Of a stretch of 64,000 nt of DNA, positions 11,801 through 26,800 are shown piece by piece. Source of the DNA: Parelaphostrongylus tenuis (lineage: Eukaryota > Nematoda > Chromadorea > Rhabditida > Metastrongylidae); assembly GCA_019055375.1 (NCBI GenBank), contig JAHQIW010003823.1:1-64000 (forward strand), read 5' to 3'. Position 1 is the first letter of the stretch, and each line of letters starts with the position of its first letter. The position numbers and the translations under genes are program-made. The notes beneath the pieces are model-generated. The model saw only the letters and a program-made list of their open reading frames with translations, was not told where the DNA came from and made no database searches.

Positions 11801-14800
11801 GCATGTTCAATGTTGGAACAAGAACGAGTCATCGCGCTAATCGGAGGCTCCCACTCCTTACTCAATGCTCAGTTAGAACGATTAACAGATCAGGTGAGCT
11901 GAATACACTCACAGTCAGAGAAATTAAAGAGTGAAAATGAAAAGTCTACTTAGTATGATGCACACCAAGCCAAAAAGTCGGTAGTTCCTGTTAAGTTGAT
12001 TTCGCTCGACTGTTTTCAGCTTGATATTCCACTGCTGACGGCAAGTGACGACGTGGAGCCGAGTACAGGGAATACAAAGGTATTCTTAATGCGTTGTTCT
12101 AATGCCGTTTGATGGAATTTTACTATTGATATTTTCCTCAACTCATAATTTTGTCTATATATCATTGTTGACATATGGAATGCAGTGTTATGACGCCTAC
12201 TGCAATACACACTTGGCCATTGGTTCGATCTGACGCCAGAAAAAAGGCGAGCCCATCATACCTCCGGTGGTGATGAATTTGTATTGCACTTATCTGGGAG
12301 GGTAATAGCATCGATTTGATTTGCTGGCTGAATCAAATGTTACGCAACTGCTAAATATTTGTCTAAGCGAATCTGCGGTGCTACGAATGGAGTCGAACAC
12401 ATAATACCTTTTACATAAATTTAACAGCGCCAAATGTCTTATTCAATCTCTCGTTATGTTGCATGAAACTCCATATGTTTTGTAGCATATATAGCACCTT
12501 TACCTGGAAGAAGACGCTACTTTACTACGCAATCATACTTTTTGAGGCATTCAGTCATTTGTGATAGTTTGCGCAAAGGATCTTACGATACATATTTTCA
12601 AATCTTAGTATTTGACTATTATATACAGTGCCCCAAAGTCATCACAGCTGTTGAAAATCAAAAAACAATGAATCTTTGGTCATTGATGATGCATACTGAA
12701 TGCGACTCCAATTATCGAACTCTCAGTAATTTGTCGATCATTGATGTATTAGAGGAGCTGAGACCTGCATAGAGTAATAGAACATTTTTATCGTCTATCT
12801 AACGTTCTATGGGTACTCCTTCTTGAGTAAACACCTACAAATTATTAAGAACGATATTCGCTATTGCAACCTTTCCCGCTTCACGTGCCCTCCTATTTTA
12901 CGTATTCTACGTTTTTTTAGTTGACTACACTCAAAACGACTCCCTGTTCCTCTCCCAATTTCCAGCATTTCATAATAGCTTCAATGTAACCAAGTACAGA
13001 TGGTCCACCAGTAAACTACAGATCTTCGTCCGCACAGCTGCTCCTATGAATATTCTCTTCTACTTTCATTGCTCGTTTCATCACTTGAATACATAGAATC
13101 AGTTAATTTCTACGGATTATTTATAGTTCATATATGCGAAAAGTAGTCAAATTTTTTTTCGTGCTACAGAAAAGCTCTGCTCGAACAGCCACAGATGCTT
13201 TTAAAATAACTAATAAGTACTACATATTTCTCACTTGTTCATTGTTATTAGTGGCCATTCACTGCCTTCGAAGATGCATCTTCGGAAGCGGTTGATTGAG
13301 AAAATTGTGGATCAATTTGACCTTTTTAAATTTCGAATAAAGGGTGTTCTCCGAAAGTCTAGCCAGTATTGTACTGTATTGTACTCAGTCATATACACTG
13401 ATGAAGAAAATCGGTGAGTAGTCAAAGAAGGAATTGTCGCTCAGAAGTCTGTCGCTAATCTTTGATGGCGACTGGATGTCTTCAAAGAAACGCAGGACTC
13501 AAGTACAAACAACCAATCGACTTTTACAATTTGTAAATGCCGATATTTGGGAATTACCTATGAAACAGGCTATGGTATATGGCCATCGAAAGAGTAATGA
13601 GTAAGAAAAGAAGGTGTCACTCTCACAAAATAAGCGACAAGAAAGCACAAGAAGAGTTGAGTATGATAATTCCAAAGGATATCATTTGCATCCCTCCGAG
13701 ATCGGTGTACCAGAGTGGTCTCAGACTTGTCCGGGAGGATAAACAGTAGCGACTCGGTCAAGCGGGACGCTACCTCAAGTTATCGTAAAAGTCAGATATG
13801 CATTCAATCACCTCAAACGAAGTTAAAGATTGAAGACAAGTGCATGGAGCTTCCCTCAGGTATTGATCAACGCCAAGAGTTTTGACCTTTGTCCTTACCT
13901 TTATCGCTTTTATATTGAACTATACAAATTGAGGGAAGGTATGAACGTTTTTCTTGCTGAAAAAATCTATTGAAAACTTTTCCTATTTGCTATTTTTTCG
14001 CGATAAAGAACTGTTCCGACGATATGAATTTTACTATATTATTACCAACAAAACCCGCTTTGAAGTTCAAACAACGAGTTAGCTACTCTAAAACTAGGCC
14101 TTTTTCTCCTCGTTTGAATCGTGCACTAAAAATTCCTGTCTGTGAGTAAAAAATCTTCAACATCAGTAGAAAGTTTCGAAAATAAGGGTGGAGAAAATGC
14201 ACTCTTGGTCAAAAAGTACTCCACAAGATGATGAATTCTAGCTTTATTAAGACTCAGTTCGGCTACTACAAAAAAAAAGCACTACAAAATCCTCTGTATC
14301 TTTCCTCTAGAAGTATACATAATGGAAAATTCTTTTCGAATTTCACTCACAATACCTGCGAAGGAATCATGAAAAAGAAGTTAAAATGCGTTCTTAACTC
14401 AGGAACGTAGCTTCGTATTGAGAAGTAGGAATTTTTAGCAATTCGGCGTCTTTTCCTTACTGAAAATACGATTGTAGAAGATACTCGAATAAAAAATCTA
14501 TCTTTTTGTAGCGAAAGTTTTGTTAGTGTTAGCCTTTTACTATATAACTTTAGTAAGGCCACCTATGAAGTTCAAAAAACGGGCTGATTACATTGAAAGC
14601 AAAACGTTTTCGTTTTGTTAGCAAGACATTTTATGAAAGTCTCTTCACGAACCACGCTGTGTATCGAAATTAGCATTTCTTAAGCTATCAGATGAGTTTA
14701 TAGATATAAATAGAATAAGAAAAAAGTGTTAAGTAACATATAGAAATGAGCTCTTCTTAGGGAAAACGTGTTTTAGCATTCCACAGAACCCAGCCAAGCA

Positions 14801-17800
14801 AACAATGCAAATCGAGTGCGAAATTTTATTTATTTTTGCTGCTACAAGGCAATAAGAGGAGCTTTTTGAAAATTTGTATATCAATAAAATCGTCATAATT
14901 TGAGCTTTCGAATAACTGTTGAAAGTCTGGAGAAAATTCTTTGCCCCTTGAGAAAGGCCTTCAAGCTATTGTGTATCAGCTCAAGTACACGCCGTCCCGA
15001 ACGGGTCAACATTTCGCATGACTTGGCTGCGGCAATAAAACTCAAAAAATGCCAAAATGTTTATACATTTATGAGGTCGAACCTATAGTCCCTTAAGATC
15101 ACGTTCTTTCCTCGAGCTCAACTTCTGGAAGCAATCGTAGATTTATTCCGATATTGGCGGTGGAATCGCATTACATTAGTGTATGAGGAAGATGATCGTG
15201 AGTACAGATAAGTCTCTATATTCCTATTGCTCCCTTTTTTCCATTTCCACCATCTGGATTATAACAATCTAACGATGAAGTCTTAGGAATCCGTCGTTTT
15301 GAACCATTGCTGACGGACGATATGTTTTCACATATTCGATTACAAGTGATTAAAGTCCAACGTGGAGATTACATGATGGCCGCAAAAGAGGTAAAGTGTT
15401 ATCAGTTGCATCCGTTTAATAGCATATTTATCAGTACAGAGCTCAAATAAACTCTTGTAAAGGCAGGCGATAACGAACTGGTTAGTGATGCAGGTCTTTT
15501 AGAAGAAAGGCGCTGGTTCGACTTACTCCTAAACGCGCTCCTGTAATCACATGAGAACGTCTTAGCGTGGCTATTCCTATAACTATATGGAGAATCCTCT
15601 TAACCAACAATCTATGACATTCTTGAAGAAGACGAAATTATCAAGCGAAAGTCGAAACAACACGCCGGGAGTTCAAAAACTTTTAGGACGATGAATTCAA
15701 ATAAATGAATCGAAAGCAAAGAGTAATGGGATCTGGACACTAGATCTCATACCGGATCACGTAAAATAAAGTAACTAGAATTAATGCGACCTATTGTAGG
15801 TGAAAGAAGTGGGAGAGTGCCGCTTTCAAGCCAGGAAGGACTGTAGTGATTTCAATAGGGTGCTCCTCGATTTAAATCCTGAACACACTTACAATTTCCT
15901 TATTGCGGTTTGCCATATCGTGATGTATTGAATTCATTATTCTAAGTAATTTTTGCTGTGAAAATGGGTATTTTAGGCACTCAAAATGGGTCTCATCGAT
16001 ATCAAACACTGGTTTCTGTTGACAAATATGGTAAGTTTAAAAAAATTTCAACAATGTAATGCGAAAGAAGCTGCACAGTATCGGTGTTGCGATGTAATGG
16101 ATTTTTTGATAGAGCAAGAAATTTGATGAAGTTTTAGAAATTTTTGTGATAAATTTTATAAGTTTTCAAATGGCAATCGCTATATCAGATTGCAGAATGG
16201 TGATTAAAATGATCCAATGAAACTTAGAATTTCAGGAGCTTTCATCAATGGACATGGAGCTTTTCCGTCATAATCATGCTCGATATGTATCGCCTTATCC
16301 AGTGGACGCAGCTTTCCTTTTGGAAAACGGACATATTTTCAATTTTACAGAATTTCCAACAACATATTCGTCAGAAATGGAATTCGAAAACAAATTTCAA
16401 TAGAAATCTGAAAATGGCATGGGTGTGGCGATTTCCTTTAAAGTATATGAAAACTATTGATGACAGAATACAGGAAGCACGTCATCAGTCCAACTTCTAG
16501 GTATCAATAGCAAGAACATGTGCGTTATGTTCACAAACAAATGATCCCCTTTAGTTGTCTTTATCAACTTCGTACGCCCCGATATAACGCCGTGCCAAGA
16601 GGTGCTCTGTGATACAAACTCTGCATTCGGTTCAAGATTAGATCCCTACATTTCACTGAGATCATTGTTTACGTGAATATCTGAATGAGTCGTCTTTATT
16701 GACAGTGTTGACACCGAAATAATTTCCATTCGTTTTTCTCTCACTCGATCGTTATTCACATTGATGGTTGCTTCGAAAATTATGATTACCACAAAGCCTA
16801 TTCCATATTTCTAAAAATTTGTTCGATCTGCCAATGCAGATGGTTAATTCTGCTGAGGACTGAACTTCTACCCCTCTACGCATCTATTTCAACACCCAGA
16901 CGCAGGAAAACTTCCCAGTCACTTCATGAAGTACAGCCGGAATTCTTGCCAGATTATTACCAGGCTGCCAATTTCACTCAGCTCAATTGAAAAACCAACG
17001 GATTAGACGAGCTCAACAGCGAGTGTGTAGAATTGACATCAATAACATTTAGTTTATACAGATGTGATCATTCTAACGTGGTGTACGATCGTTTGATTAT
17101 TCTTACTGTCAGTAGTAGTGATAGCGCATAAGTTACCACTAGTTTACTTTTTTCATCCTAGTCGTCCCTCCTCACTAATGTAGAAAAATAACAAAGGTAG
17201 AGGATAAAACTCTCGGATGGAACTGTTAGAAATGACTGAACGCAGACCTGCAGCACTCTACAATGACTCCCTGATTTACTGCTTTAACAAGCCACCGTTG
17301 CTATCATCCTGAAGAAGTCTGGTAGCAGTTTGGTGACCTCGGAGGTATGAAAGGCGGTGAGCGCAGGACGCTGAATTAAACCAACGACTACGAGTTCATA
17401 CCAAGCCACCTGATCTTTGCACTGGACTTGCCTCTGTATAATGTGGGTATTATTGGGTTTTGCTTTGAACGGTGCATCTCTAGTAGTGTTCTTAACCCCT
17501 GGCGATAAGTTTATAGATGCTATATTTATAAGTACAAAATTTCTTTTTTGTCATTTTTACCAGAAGGACAGAGAGGGCCTCAATAGAGCAATGGAAAACC
17601 TAGTGAGCCCACGGAAAGGGTAATCACGTTTCCGAAATTATACCAGTTTCTTTGTTTTGCTCGCAACTTAGCACTCTTACAATCATATTCCACTTCGGAC
17701 TGTGGCATCAAAATGAATTATAAAATGAGGATATGCTAGTTATTCAAGTTTATCTTCTTTCAAATTTCAGATGGAAGCAGTGTTTACCTTTGATGCGATA

Positions 17801-20800
17801 TACACGTTCGCCAACACATTCATAGAGGTATCGGCAACGATGATGGTAAGTAAGATGAGATCTAAAATTTAGTCCCAGCTCACTCCTATACGGTTCATTC
17901 TATTTGTATAACAACAGATGTATTGTTTTCGGTCTTAAGAAATAAACACCCATCGATGGTTGAATAGAATCAAGTTGTTTTGAGTTAACTATTCATGTAT
18001 TCTAAAATTGTTGAAATCAAAGTAGAGAAAAAGCAATTATCATGAGAGTTTTAAGTAGTAATTGATCGTTCACATCTAGTAAGGGCATCACTTTTTAGTG
18101 CTTTTTTCAGTTTTGCCTTTGATTGATTTGGTAGCATTTTTATTATTATCAAAGAGGTCTTTTTGCTGGGCATTTAATTCCTTAATGTCAAGCGATGCTA
18201 CTACGAATAGAGACAAATGCATGACGCATCTTTCAGTGATCGACCTTAAACGAAAACTCTAGTTTTCATATTGCTCTAAATAAGGTAGGGGATCTATAGC
18301 AGTTTTTCTCAAAAAATAGTTGCTGTTTTTCACATTGCACATACTCATGAATAGTAAAGTTATCTACTTACAGATAACTATGATAGTCACTGAATAGACA
18401 ATGAGTCATAGTAGCCGATTAGAGTTTCCCACACTAACAGGCCGACTACATTATCCCACACAATTAGCCGTTGTGTTCATGCAAGCTGTAACTGTTTCGC
18501 GCACCACATGGCCAGTGTTGTGCGGGTGAACTGTTCACAACGCAATGAATGGTTCCACGGAAAAAAGTGTTTCCCATAGTAGCTGATTAGTGTTGTGCTG
18601 GCAAACTTTTCATACGTTAACGCAAGCTAGAATTTTGAAAATCGTCACGCCCACAGGAATGCCATTCGACTATGGACGCCACTAGGAGGTCGCCTGCAAC
18701 TGCCATCTCTCTCTTATTGTCAGCTCATCGCTTTTATGGCAGCTCACTCCTTATTACACCGCTTCGATAATACAGAATCTTACTCTCCATTATCATCTCC
18801 ACATATATAAGGTGGAGACTTGCCCCTCATTACACTTTACATCTGTAATACAAAATCTTGCTCTCCACAACACTTCACGTGTATAGTATTGATGCTTGCT
18901 CCTCATTCTACTACATGAATAGCTCAAAAGCCTTCTGCGCATCACTCATAGGATCGCTAATCTATAATATTCGCATAGTATTCGTCCAAGTCCTCTGTTT
19001 GCCTATTGATATGACTGCCTTGATACTGTCGTATTGTAATGTACGTATACCGGTTTAACACCCCAAGTTCGAGACTCGATCTATTGCAACAAACGCAAAG
19101 TCCTGCGTTTCAAAACGATAAGAAGAGCGCCCTACACACAGGAATCGCTACAGCATCTCTGTGAGAAGAATGATCGACAGTTTCTACCTATTTGCAGCTG
19201 GACGATATCCCTGTTACTATGTGCCGTAAACCAACCCGAAATCCGATGCGATATCAGCATGGACGTACGCTGATCGACAGTATGCTGAATAATGTAAGAA
19301 AGTGCTTATCATCATTTCCAAATGTGGCATTAAATTCTCTTTCAAAGTAACAGGTCCACAGAAAAGGTGCAAGTTTAGAATTTGCGTGGCCTTAGCGGTA
19401 ATTTACGACGACTAAATGGGCACAGTTCAAGCAGCAACTATTCGTTGAGGATCCAACTTATCGGCTATGCAGGCAGTGTTGAAGATGTATGTTAAAAAAA
19501 TTTCTGTATAGTCCATTATCTATAATTGCTTTTCGCTGCAGGTGTAAATTTCAATAACACAGATATGTTTGACACGTTATTTTGACTAGATTTCTTGAGT
19601 GATTTCTTCTATTGCTATAGATGATATGAAAAACACTCAATGCGACTAAGGTGTAAACTCACGTTTAGACGAATAGACGAATATAAAATGAAGTAGTGTA
19701 TTGTTCATGAATTTAGAGAAATCTGCATCTTTTGTTATATCAGTGGCTCCTCAAAGCTTTTCTTCAAATTTACAAGTTAGATAGACTGGATTCTTGCAAA
19801 AAATAAGCTAATCATTTGTATCAGATACACTAAAGTCTTTCATAGACCATGTGCGATTTTGGTCACCTTCACTAAATTGTAATTATCTTGTCGAATTCGT
19901 TATCATATGAAATAATAGGTAAGCAATGGATTAGATTTGTCGTAGCAGTACTAGTAGGTGGGCGTTTACTATTGGACGTATGCGCTCTCTCACTGGAGAG
20001 CGCTGGCAATTTGTTTCTACTTAAAAGGTCTTTGTAGTCTCTATTTGTAGGAATAGCACAAAAGAAAAGTACTCCCCTTTGAAAGTTTTCTGACCTAAAC
20101 ACACTTATGAGGTGAGACAAGTTGCAGAAATCCTCTATTGCTTGTAATGCCACTGTTAGAAGCTGGTTTGTTGGATAACCTTTCGAGGACCAGCGTTGAT
20201 AGGCATGTGCATCTTTAAGGCGAGAATGTCAGATTCTCTGCGTCTGCGTTTCCACGAGCGTCTGTTTTCATTCTCACGATACGAGACAATGCTGTTACAG
20301 TAGCTGATTGAGACTGTGAGAAAATTGGGAGTAAGAAAAGAGGCAGACGAGAGTACGCCCTGGGTACGGACAACCAGTTTCTGGGAAGCAACCACAGGCT
20401 CTAACTGAAAGAAAATGATAAGATTGTACAAAAACAATAACAAAGAGAGGCTTGTTTGTTAAAAATGATTTTGGATATTGCAGTTCAGTGCGACTTCAAC
20501 GACTACCTTTGAGAAATTTTCGATTGATTCAAACTATAAACATTATTCATTGCTGCAATCTTTGTCATTTCACATGCTCTAGTTACTGCTTATGTGCACT
20601 ATACTCTCGAGATGATTTCCTGAACTTTGTCCACTTCTCACCTCTACGATCAACCTCAACGGCACCACGTGTAGGTGACTTTGAGAGGCTCCTCAAAACA
20701 TGAGAAAGCTCCTCGTCTGTTCTAGCGACTCCGGAAGGATGGATAGCTTGACGAGCCATGAGCGCGCGATCGAACCATTGTGTGCGACGCAGAGCACTTA

Positions 20801-23800
20801 ACCACTGCGCCACATGAGCTCCTCTAGTTGAAAATTGGGTAAATAGGCGCTATTTTTACTCAGAACACGATATGAAAGTCTGCTCACTAACATTCTATCT
20901 TCTCTTAGCAAGAGATTTCTCTCATGATCGGAATTTAATTAAATAACATGCTAAAATATTTGCTGTAAAGTTACGACAACTCACTTCGTGAGCAAGACGT
21001 TAACTTTTTCCATTAGTAAATCGTAGTATGAAGTTCGATCCGGAAATCAAGTTTAGTGTGAAAATTAGCATTTCTCAAGCTATTGAATGACTGCTAGAAC
21101 AACGACTAAAGAAAACGAAACAAATGTTATATACCAGTTGGTGATATAATTCGATTTCATAATGATGTAGTTTTATTGTTAAAACATAAGAGATATAGAT
21201 GTTATATAAAACATTAAGATGTTCTTTTTACTTAAATTATTCCTTTAGAAGCCTTTTCAAAGAAATTTCACCATTTCATGGTGATAATGTTTTCACCGTC
21301 ACAGCCAGGTTATCTTCGAGATTGCAAGGAGACATGCTCGACCAGTATTCTACATCGTCCAAGAAGAAGACGATAAACGAATCAAATGCCAAAATTACAG
21401 GGATCAGCACAATAATTGTGATGACGGGCCGTGTAAATAAATAAATCAATAGATAAATAGAATATAAATAAATGGAAATAAAATGTTCCCTCAGAACCTG
21501 GGTTCGTCTCTTTGCATCCATCGTCGCAAAGGTCCTCAGTCACGTTGGCAGGCAGTTCTTTGTGTATGTCTCGTGAGAAGACAGAAGCAGTGAGTGGATG
21601 TCATGCTGCCTGTGCCTGTCTTTCCGCGGGAGCGTCACCTTTCTCCGGGCGCGGCGCCACCATTACAGTAGCTGAGTTTGATTTGACGGTGTGAGACGAA
21701 ACGTTCCACAAGGTTCTTAAAGGGCTAAGGTGGGCTTGTCTAAAAGTTACAGTATGTGAAATAATTCAATCTTTGCTCGTATTTTGCAAATTTTGTACAT
21801 TCATTGAGTACATCGTGAAGAAGTTACGAAAATTAACTCATTTAACACAACTGTTATATATAATGACATTTTCTAATCCTCGAAATTCTCAGGAGATATT
21901 TCGTCATATTATCCGAAAAAGTGTGCCCTGACTTTGCTTGAGCATGGCTATCAATATTTTCTTGCTAATGCTAATCGAGAATTAGTTTATAACCTTCACT
22001 TCAGTAGAAGTAAGCCGTGATTTTGCCAGGTCCTGGAGGGGCTCCTTCTTTCTCAATTGCTATCCAAACTCCAGAAAGAAAGGAGTCGAGAGATCTATTT
22101 CTATTGATTCCATCTCATTGAGAAAAGTCATGTGAATCCTACATTCACTCACCAAGTGTGAAAGTCGATCCCTGCAAAGGTTTTCGGGAGTTCCTACGGA
22201 ACATCTCTAATATGATTATTTTTAAGACGCTCTAGAATATTATGTCCTCTCTGTCATAATGAAAACTGTATTGTAAATTAACACACTGTATTGAACTTCC
22301 ATGTTCATCTCCTCTTCACTCACTTCTTCGTGGATAGAAATAGCAACCCCTATTTTATCGTATTATTCCAGAGAGAAATCATCGTGAATGCGTTTGTTGC
22401 ACCGATGCACACGTAATCTAATGTAAAATTTCCGGCTAAGTGTCCCACTCATTAGCGAATTTGATGCAGACATTCTGTGATAAGTGCTATCAAGTTCATC
22501 ATAAGAACTAAAGGTTCTTTTTGATTAGGAAAGAAATGAGAAAACCTATCTCATTCAGTGAAGAGGAAGTTTCTATGCGAATGTGAGTAATCATTCGAAA
22601 ATAGACACTTGAGGCTACAGCCTGACGCCGCCGATTTTCCAAAACACCCTTTTATAACTCTGTAACATTAAAAATACCATCATGTTTCATGGAACCACGT
22701 GCTTTATTCTCTTATCTCTCATATATTTCGCTAGACAAAACTCCTTCTCTAGAGTGCTGCTACTCAAATTACAGCACAAGCATCAGAGAACTCAAAAATG
22801 CTTTTGCTTTCGAAAAGTTCCTTGATATTTTGATCTCCTCTGACCTTTTAATTGAATCCTCTCTGAATAGAGTCCTTTATTTAGACTATCAGTAATCATT
22901 TGATAGTGTAATGTTTCCTGATTCTAACGATACACTAATTTTTCAAAAATATAGTTTCACAGGGAGAATAAGCCCGAATTTTACATTTTTGGCAACGTTT
23001 GGTATCGGCTATTCAACAAGACGAGAACAGTGGTAGGGGCGGGGCGAGACGGGACGGTGGACATATTGTTATTTAATAATTGAAAGTTTTTCTTCCACTC
23101 TGAGCGAAATTCCGGATAAAACGACTGACGAAGATGCTACGAAAATTCCTCTACACTTTGATATACTTTTCACCTTTCACGGAATCATAGGAGTGATAAA
23201 AATGAAGGCGAAAGGCGAATGTAATACATAATTTTTGATCTGGATGCAACAGCGCTTTATGGGGATGTTTTGAAAAACCGGCGACGTAGGACTGTAGCTT
23301 CAAGTCTTAGCTTTGCAATGTTTGCTAGCACTCCTATGCAAAGTTCCTCTCCAGCGAATGAGATCGGTTTTTCATTTGTTCCCTCCTAATCAGAAAGAAC
23401 CGAGATAGATTTTTGGAACAGAGATAAAGGCCATAGAGTAGCGATTGTGCGTTCATAAATTTTCTCGACTAAATAACTCATAAAATCAAAAGTTCAGTGC
23501 TTTGATGAAAATCCGTGACACGGAATTAATAAAAGTTATCTCGAGTGAGTGAAAAGTTTTCTAGTTGATCTATAGCGTCTCGATCTCTTCCATTACATTT
23601 CCGAACGCTTGTACCCAGGATTGGACTGATTTCGAAAAAGATTTGAGCAGAGTTGGGTTTTAATGAGATTTTTATCTCGCTTAGATTGGTTTCTGGAAAC
23701 CAGCAACTGAGATTAAAGTCAATATGAGTGGTGATTCACGTGTTCAACTACAGAAAAACGTCCAGGTCTCTGACGAGTTGAAGCCACATTTCCGGGTAAC

Positions 23801-26800
23801 CACCATCATAGTGAGTTCTACTCTCTTCAAAAAGTGAACGTTCTGGTATAGAATTAGGAGTATGATTGATAGATAAGGGTTAACAAAGCTATTCATAATT
23901 TTAGGAACGTCCATACGTCATGTTGAAGAAGCATTATAACGAACATGATGCAAATTCGAAATTTGAAGGATTTTGTATTGATCTCCTTGCGGAGTTATCA
24001 GCAGATCTTGGTGAGTCTTCTAATTATAACATCATTAAGCATTGTTCGTCTGTTAAGAAGTGTGCCCTGTCAGATCACTGTTTATGCGATATCCGATTTA
24101 TGACATAAGTATAAGATGCCAATCAACTAGCTCATGAAATTTAGTCTTGTTTCTTTGGCTGTACTCTATAGGGCAATATTTCCAATAAGTGGATTACAAA
24201 TTTTTCAGATTAACCTTTTCTAACTCAGAAACGCTCATACTCATCAATCTTTCTGTTCTACACAATAAACTTGCTCTTTTTTATGTTTCACATATTCAAT
24301 TCATGCGGTAGTGGATGGAAAATACGGTAACGACGTGTATGGTAATGGATCATGGGATGGAATGATTGGTGAAATACTTCGAGGAGTAAGTCGTATCGAT
24401 TAAAATCTGCGTCTACAGTGATGTAATCGTCCAGTTTTTTTCCTCATTCCCTACCATGCTCCTTGATCATGTTCCAGTAGAAATGATGGAATTAATATTC
24501 AGCTTATGATGACTTACGAGGCCCATCCTATACATCAGAGCAGTAATTTTGAAATAAATATATGCAGTTCAATAATATGAAGTACTGATACAATATAGGC
24601 ACCAACACTGTTCGAGCCTGTGCATCGGCTTGACAATCTCCTTATCTCTGCACACTCGATAATCAGACATCAAACCTATCTGAGAGGATAAAACACCAAG
24701 TGCATCAGTTGGCTACGAAGCACTGCTTATTACAAATACGCATTCAGTCGCTTTGGTGATGATACGAATTAAATTGAATAGAAGACTAAATCTTAAGGGA
24801 CTGAGCAGCGTGAAAAGCTTTATCCTTATCTTACTTATTCCATTAACTGAACCCCGATTCCCTTTTTGACCTGTATCTATCTATAAAATGCTTTTTAGGA
24901 GGCGGAAATGGCAGTAGCACCGTTAACGGTTAACTTTCGGCGTTCAGAAGTGGTTTCGTTCACGAAACCATTTCTATCACTCGGAATCAGCATTTTATAC
25001 AAGGTTCGTTGACGCTTTTGAACAAATCTAGTTATGTGGAAACGACTTTTGAAAAATAAAGTCATACTGGCTATTGAATACTCTGTAATACTGTTATGTT
25101 TTGCGGCTTAATGCACAATGTCTCACGTGAACTTGATAGCGGGCGTTATTTTTTTATTTGGAATAGTAATAGTTCTATTTGACTTAAATTTTGCCACCGA
25201 TAGCTCAAAATGCTCAAAGCAACTCAACCAGAGGCTTATGGCTTAGAGGAGTTGAAGAAATTCTTCACGATTTCATTGCTCAGTAGTGCTTTCTCTCAAC
25301 TACTAATGTTTTGAATCAGCAACATGCAAGAAGTTTTAGAGCTACACACTCAACTCAAATATAGTTCTACTGCAAAGAAACTTGAAAACAAAAAAATACT
25401 CTTTATTGAGGAGTTGCTCATTTTCGATATCTAGCCTTCTCTATTATACACAATATCGTATAGGTTCCGGATGATTTTCAACCTGATCTATTCTCGTTCC
25501 TCAATCCGCTAAGCTGGGAAATTTGGATGGCTATCCTTACAGCCATTGGTCAGTTTCAAAGCGTTTTCTACGGCATTATTCTAATACACATGTAATCTTT
25601 AGTCTCAATATAATGCAATGCTAACCCCTAGTGCGCAAAGTCGAATTACGATTTCTATATGTGAAATTAGCGCATGTGGCGCAGTGGTTAGAGGTGCTCT
25701 GCGTCGCACACGAGATCAATGGTTCGATCTCGCGCTCATGGCTCACCAAGCCATCCATTTCTCCGGTGTGGGTAAATTGGTATTATGCTGGTCTCAGACC
25801 TGTAGGGGAGAATAATCAGCACTGACTCGATGCAGCGGGAGGCCACCGCGAGTCATTAAAGGCCAGATATGCACCCAATCACCTCAAACGAAGTTAGAAA
25901 CTGAACACGAATGCATGGCGCATCCTTGAAGGATTGATCAACGCCGAGAGCTTTATCTTGTCTTTATCCTACAGTGAAATTCTTCTAAAAAGAACATAGC
26001 TGACTCGACACCTAAGTTACTTATAATAATTCATTATAGAAACCCCTTTTAATAACATTTCATATGTTTTTAGTATGAAAAAACCTACGTGAAGCGCAGC
26101 GATTATAGGAAGCTTGAGAGACTAATGTGCTTGTTGATTTGGCAGTCCCTGGCGGGAAAATCAATTCCACAGCCACTATTCGGGAATCGGTATATTGGTT
26201 TCACACCTGTTCGAGGGAATGGCAGCACTAATTTGATACAGCGATGATTTCTACGTCTCTTTGCATAGGACATTTCTGTGGCACATCCCCTAGGGATTGA
26301 TCAATACCAAAATCATATATGTATGTATATATATATATATATATATATCATATATATATATATCGATCTTTTTTAATTAGCAGAATATGATTTCTCATTG
26401 CTATGCTGAGTTGCAGTTGGTGTGACTCTGGGAATGTACACGGTATCGCGAGTGACTCCTTACGAATGGAATCTGAACTTTTCGTGCTGCACGGCTCATC
26501 AACCGCACCCTGGAGCAGCATTCGTGGATTCACCTGTAGAACTGTCGAATAATTATAGCTTTTGGAACACCTTGTGGTGAGTGACTTTTGACATCACAAG
26601 GAAGGCTATGAAGTTTCACTGGTCTTAACTTCTCAAAACTCACCATCATGCCTGAATCTACTTGAATGTAAAAGGGATCCATTAGAGTTTTTATCTTGTT
26701 TGGGATTTTCTCACGTCATAAAGTAAATAAATATTCACAATATTCATTCAATCCGTTTCACAGTTTCTTCTCTTTTTTCACTGTGCCGAGTCCAGTACTT

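Noticed and set aside
12542..12772. 76-residue open frame in a receptor intron
   Set aside because: The flanking exons join directly in phase and give a normal domain sequence, so nothing is missing here.
23120..23150. Hammerhead-like CTGACGA..GAAA
   Set aside because: No stem II or stem I pairing is possible.
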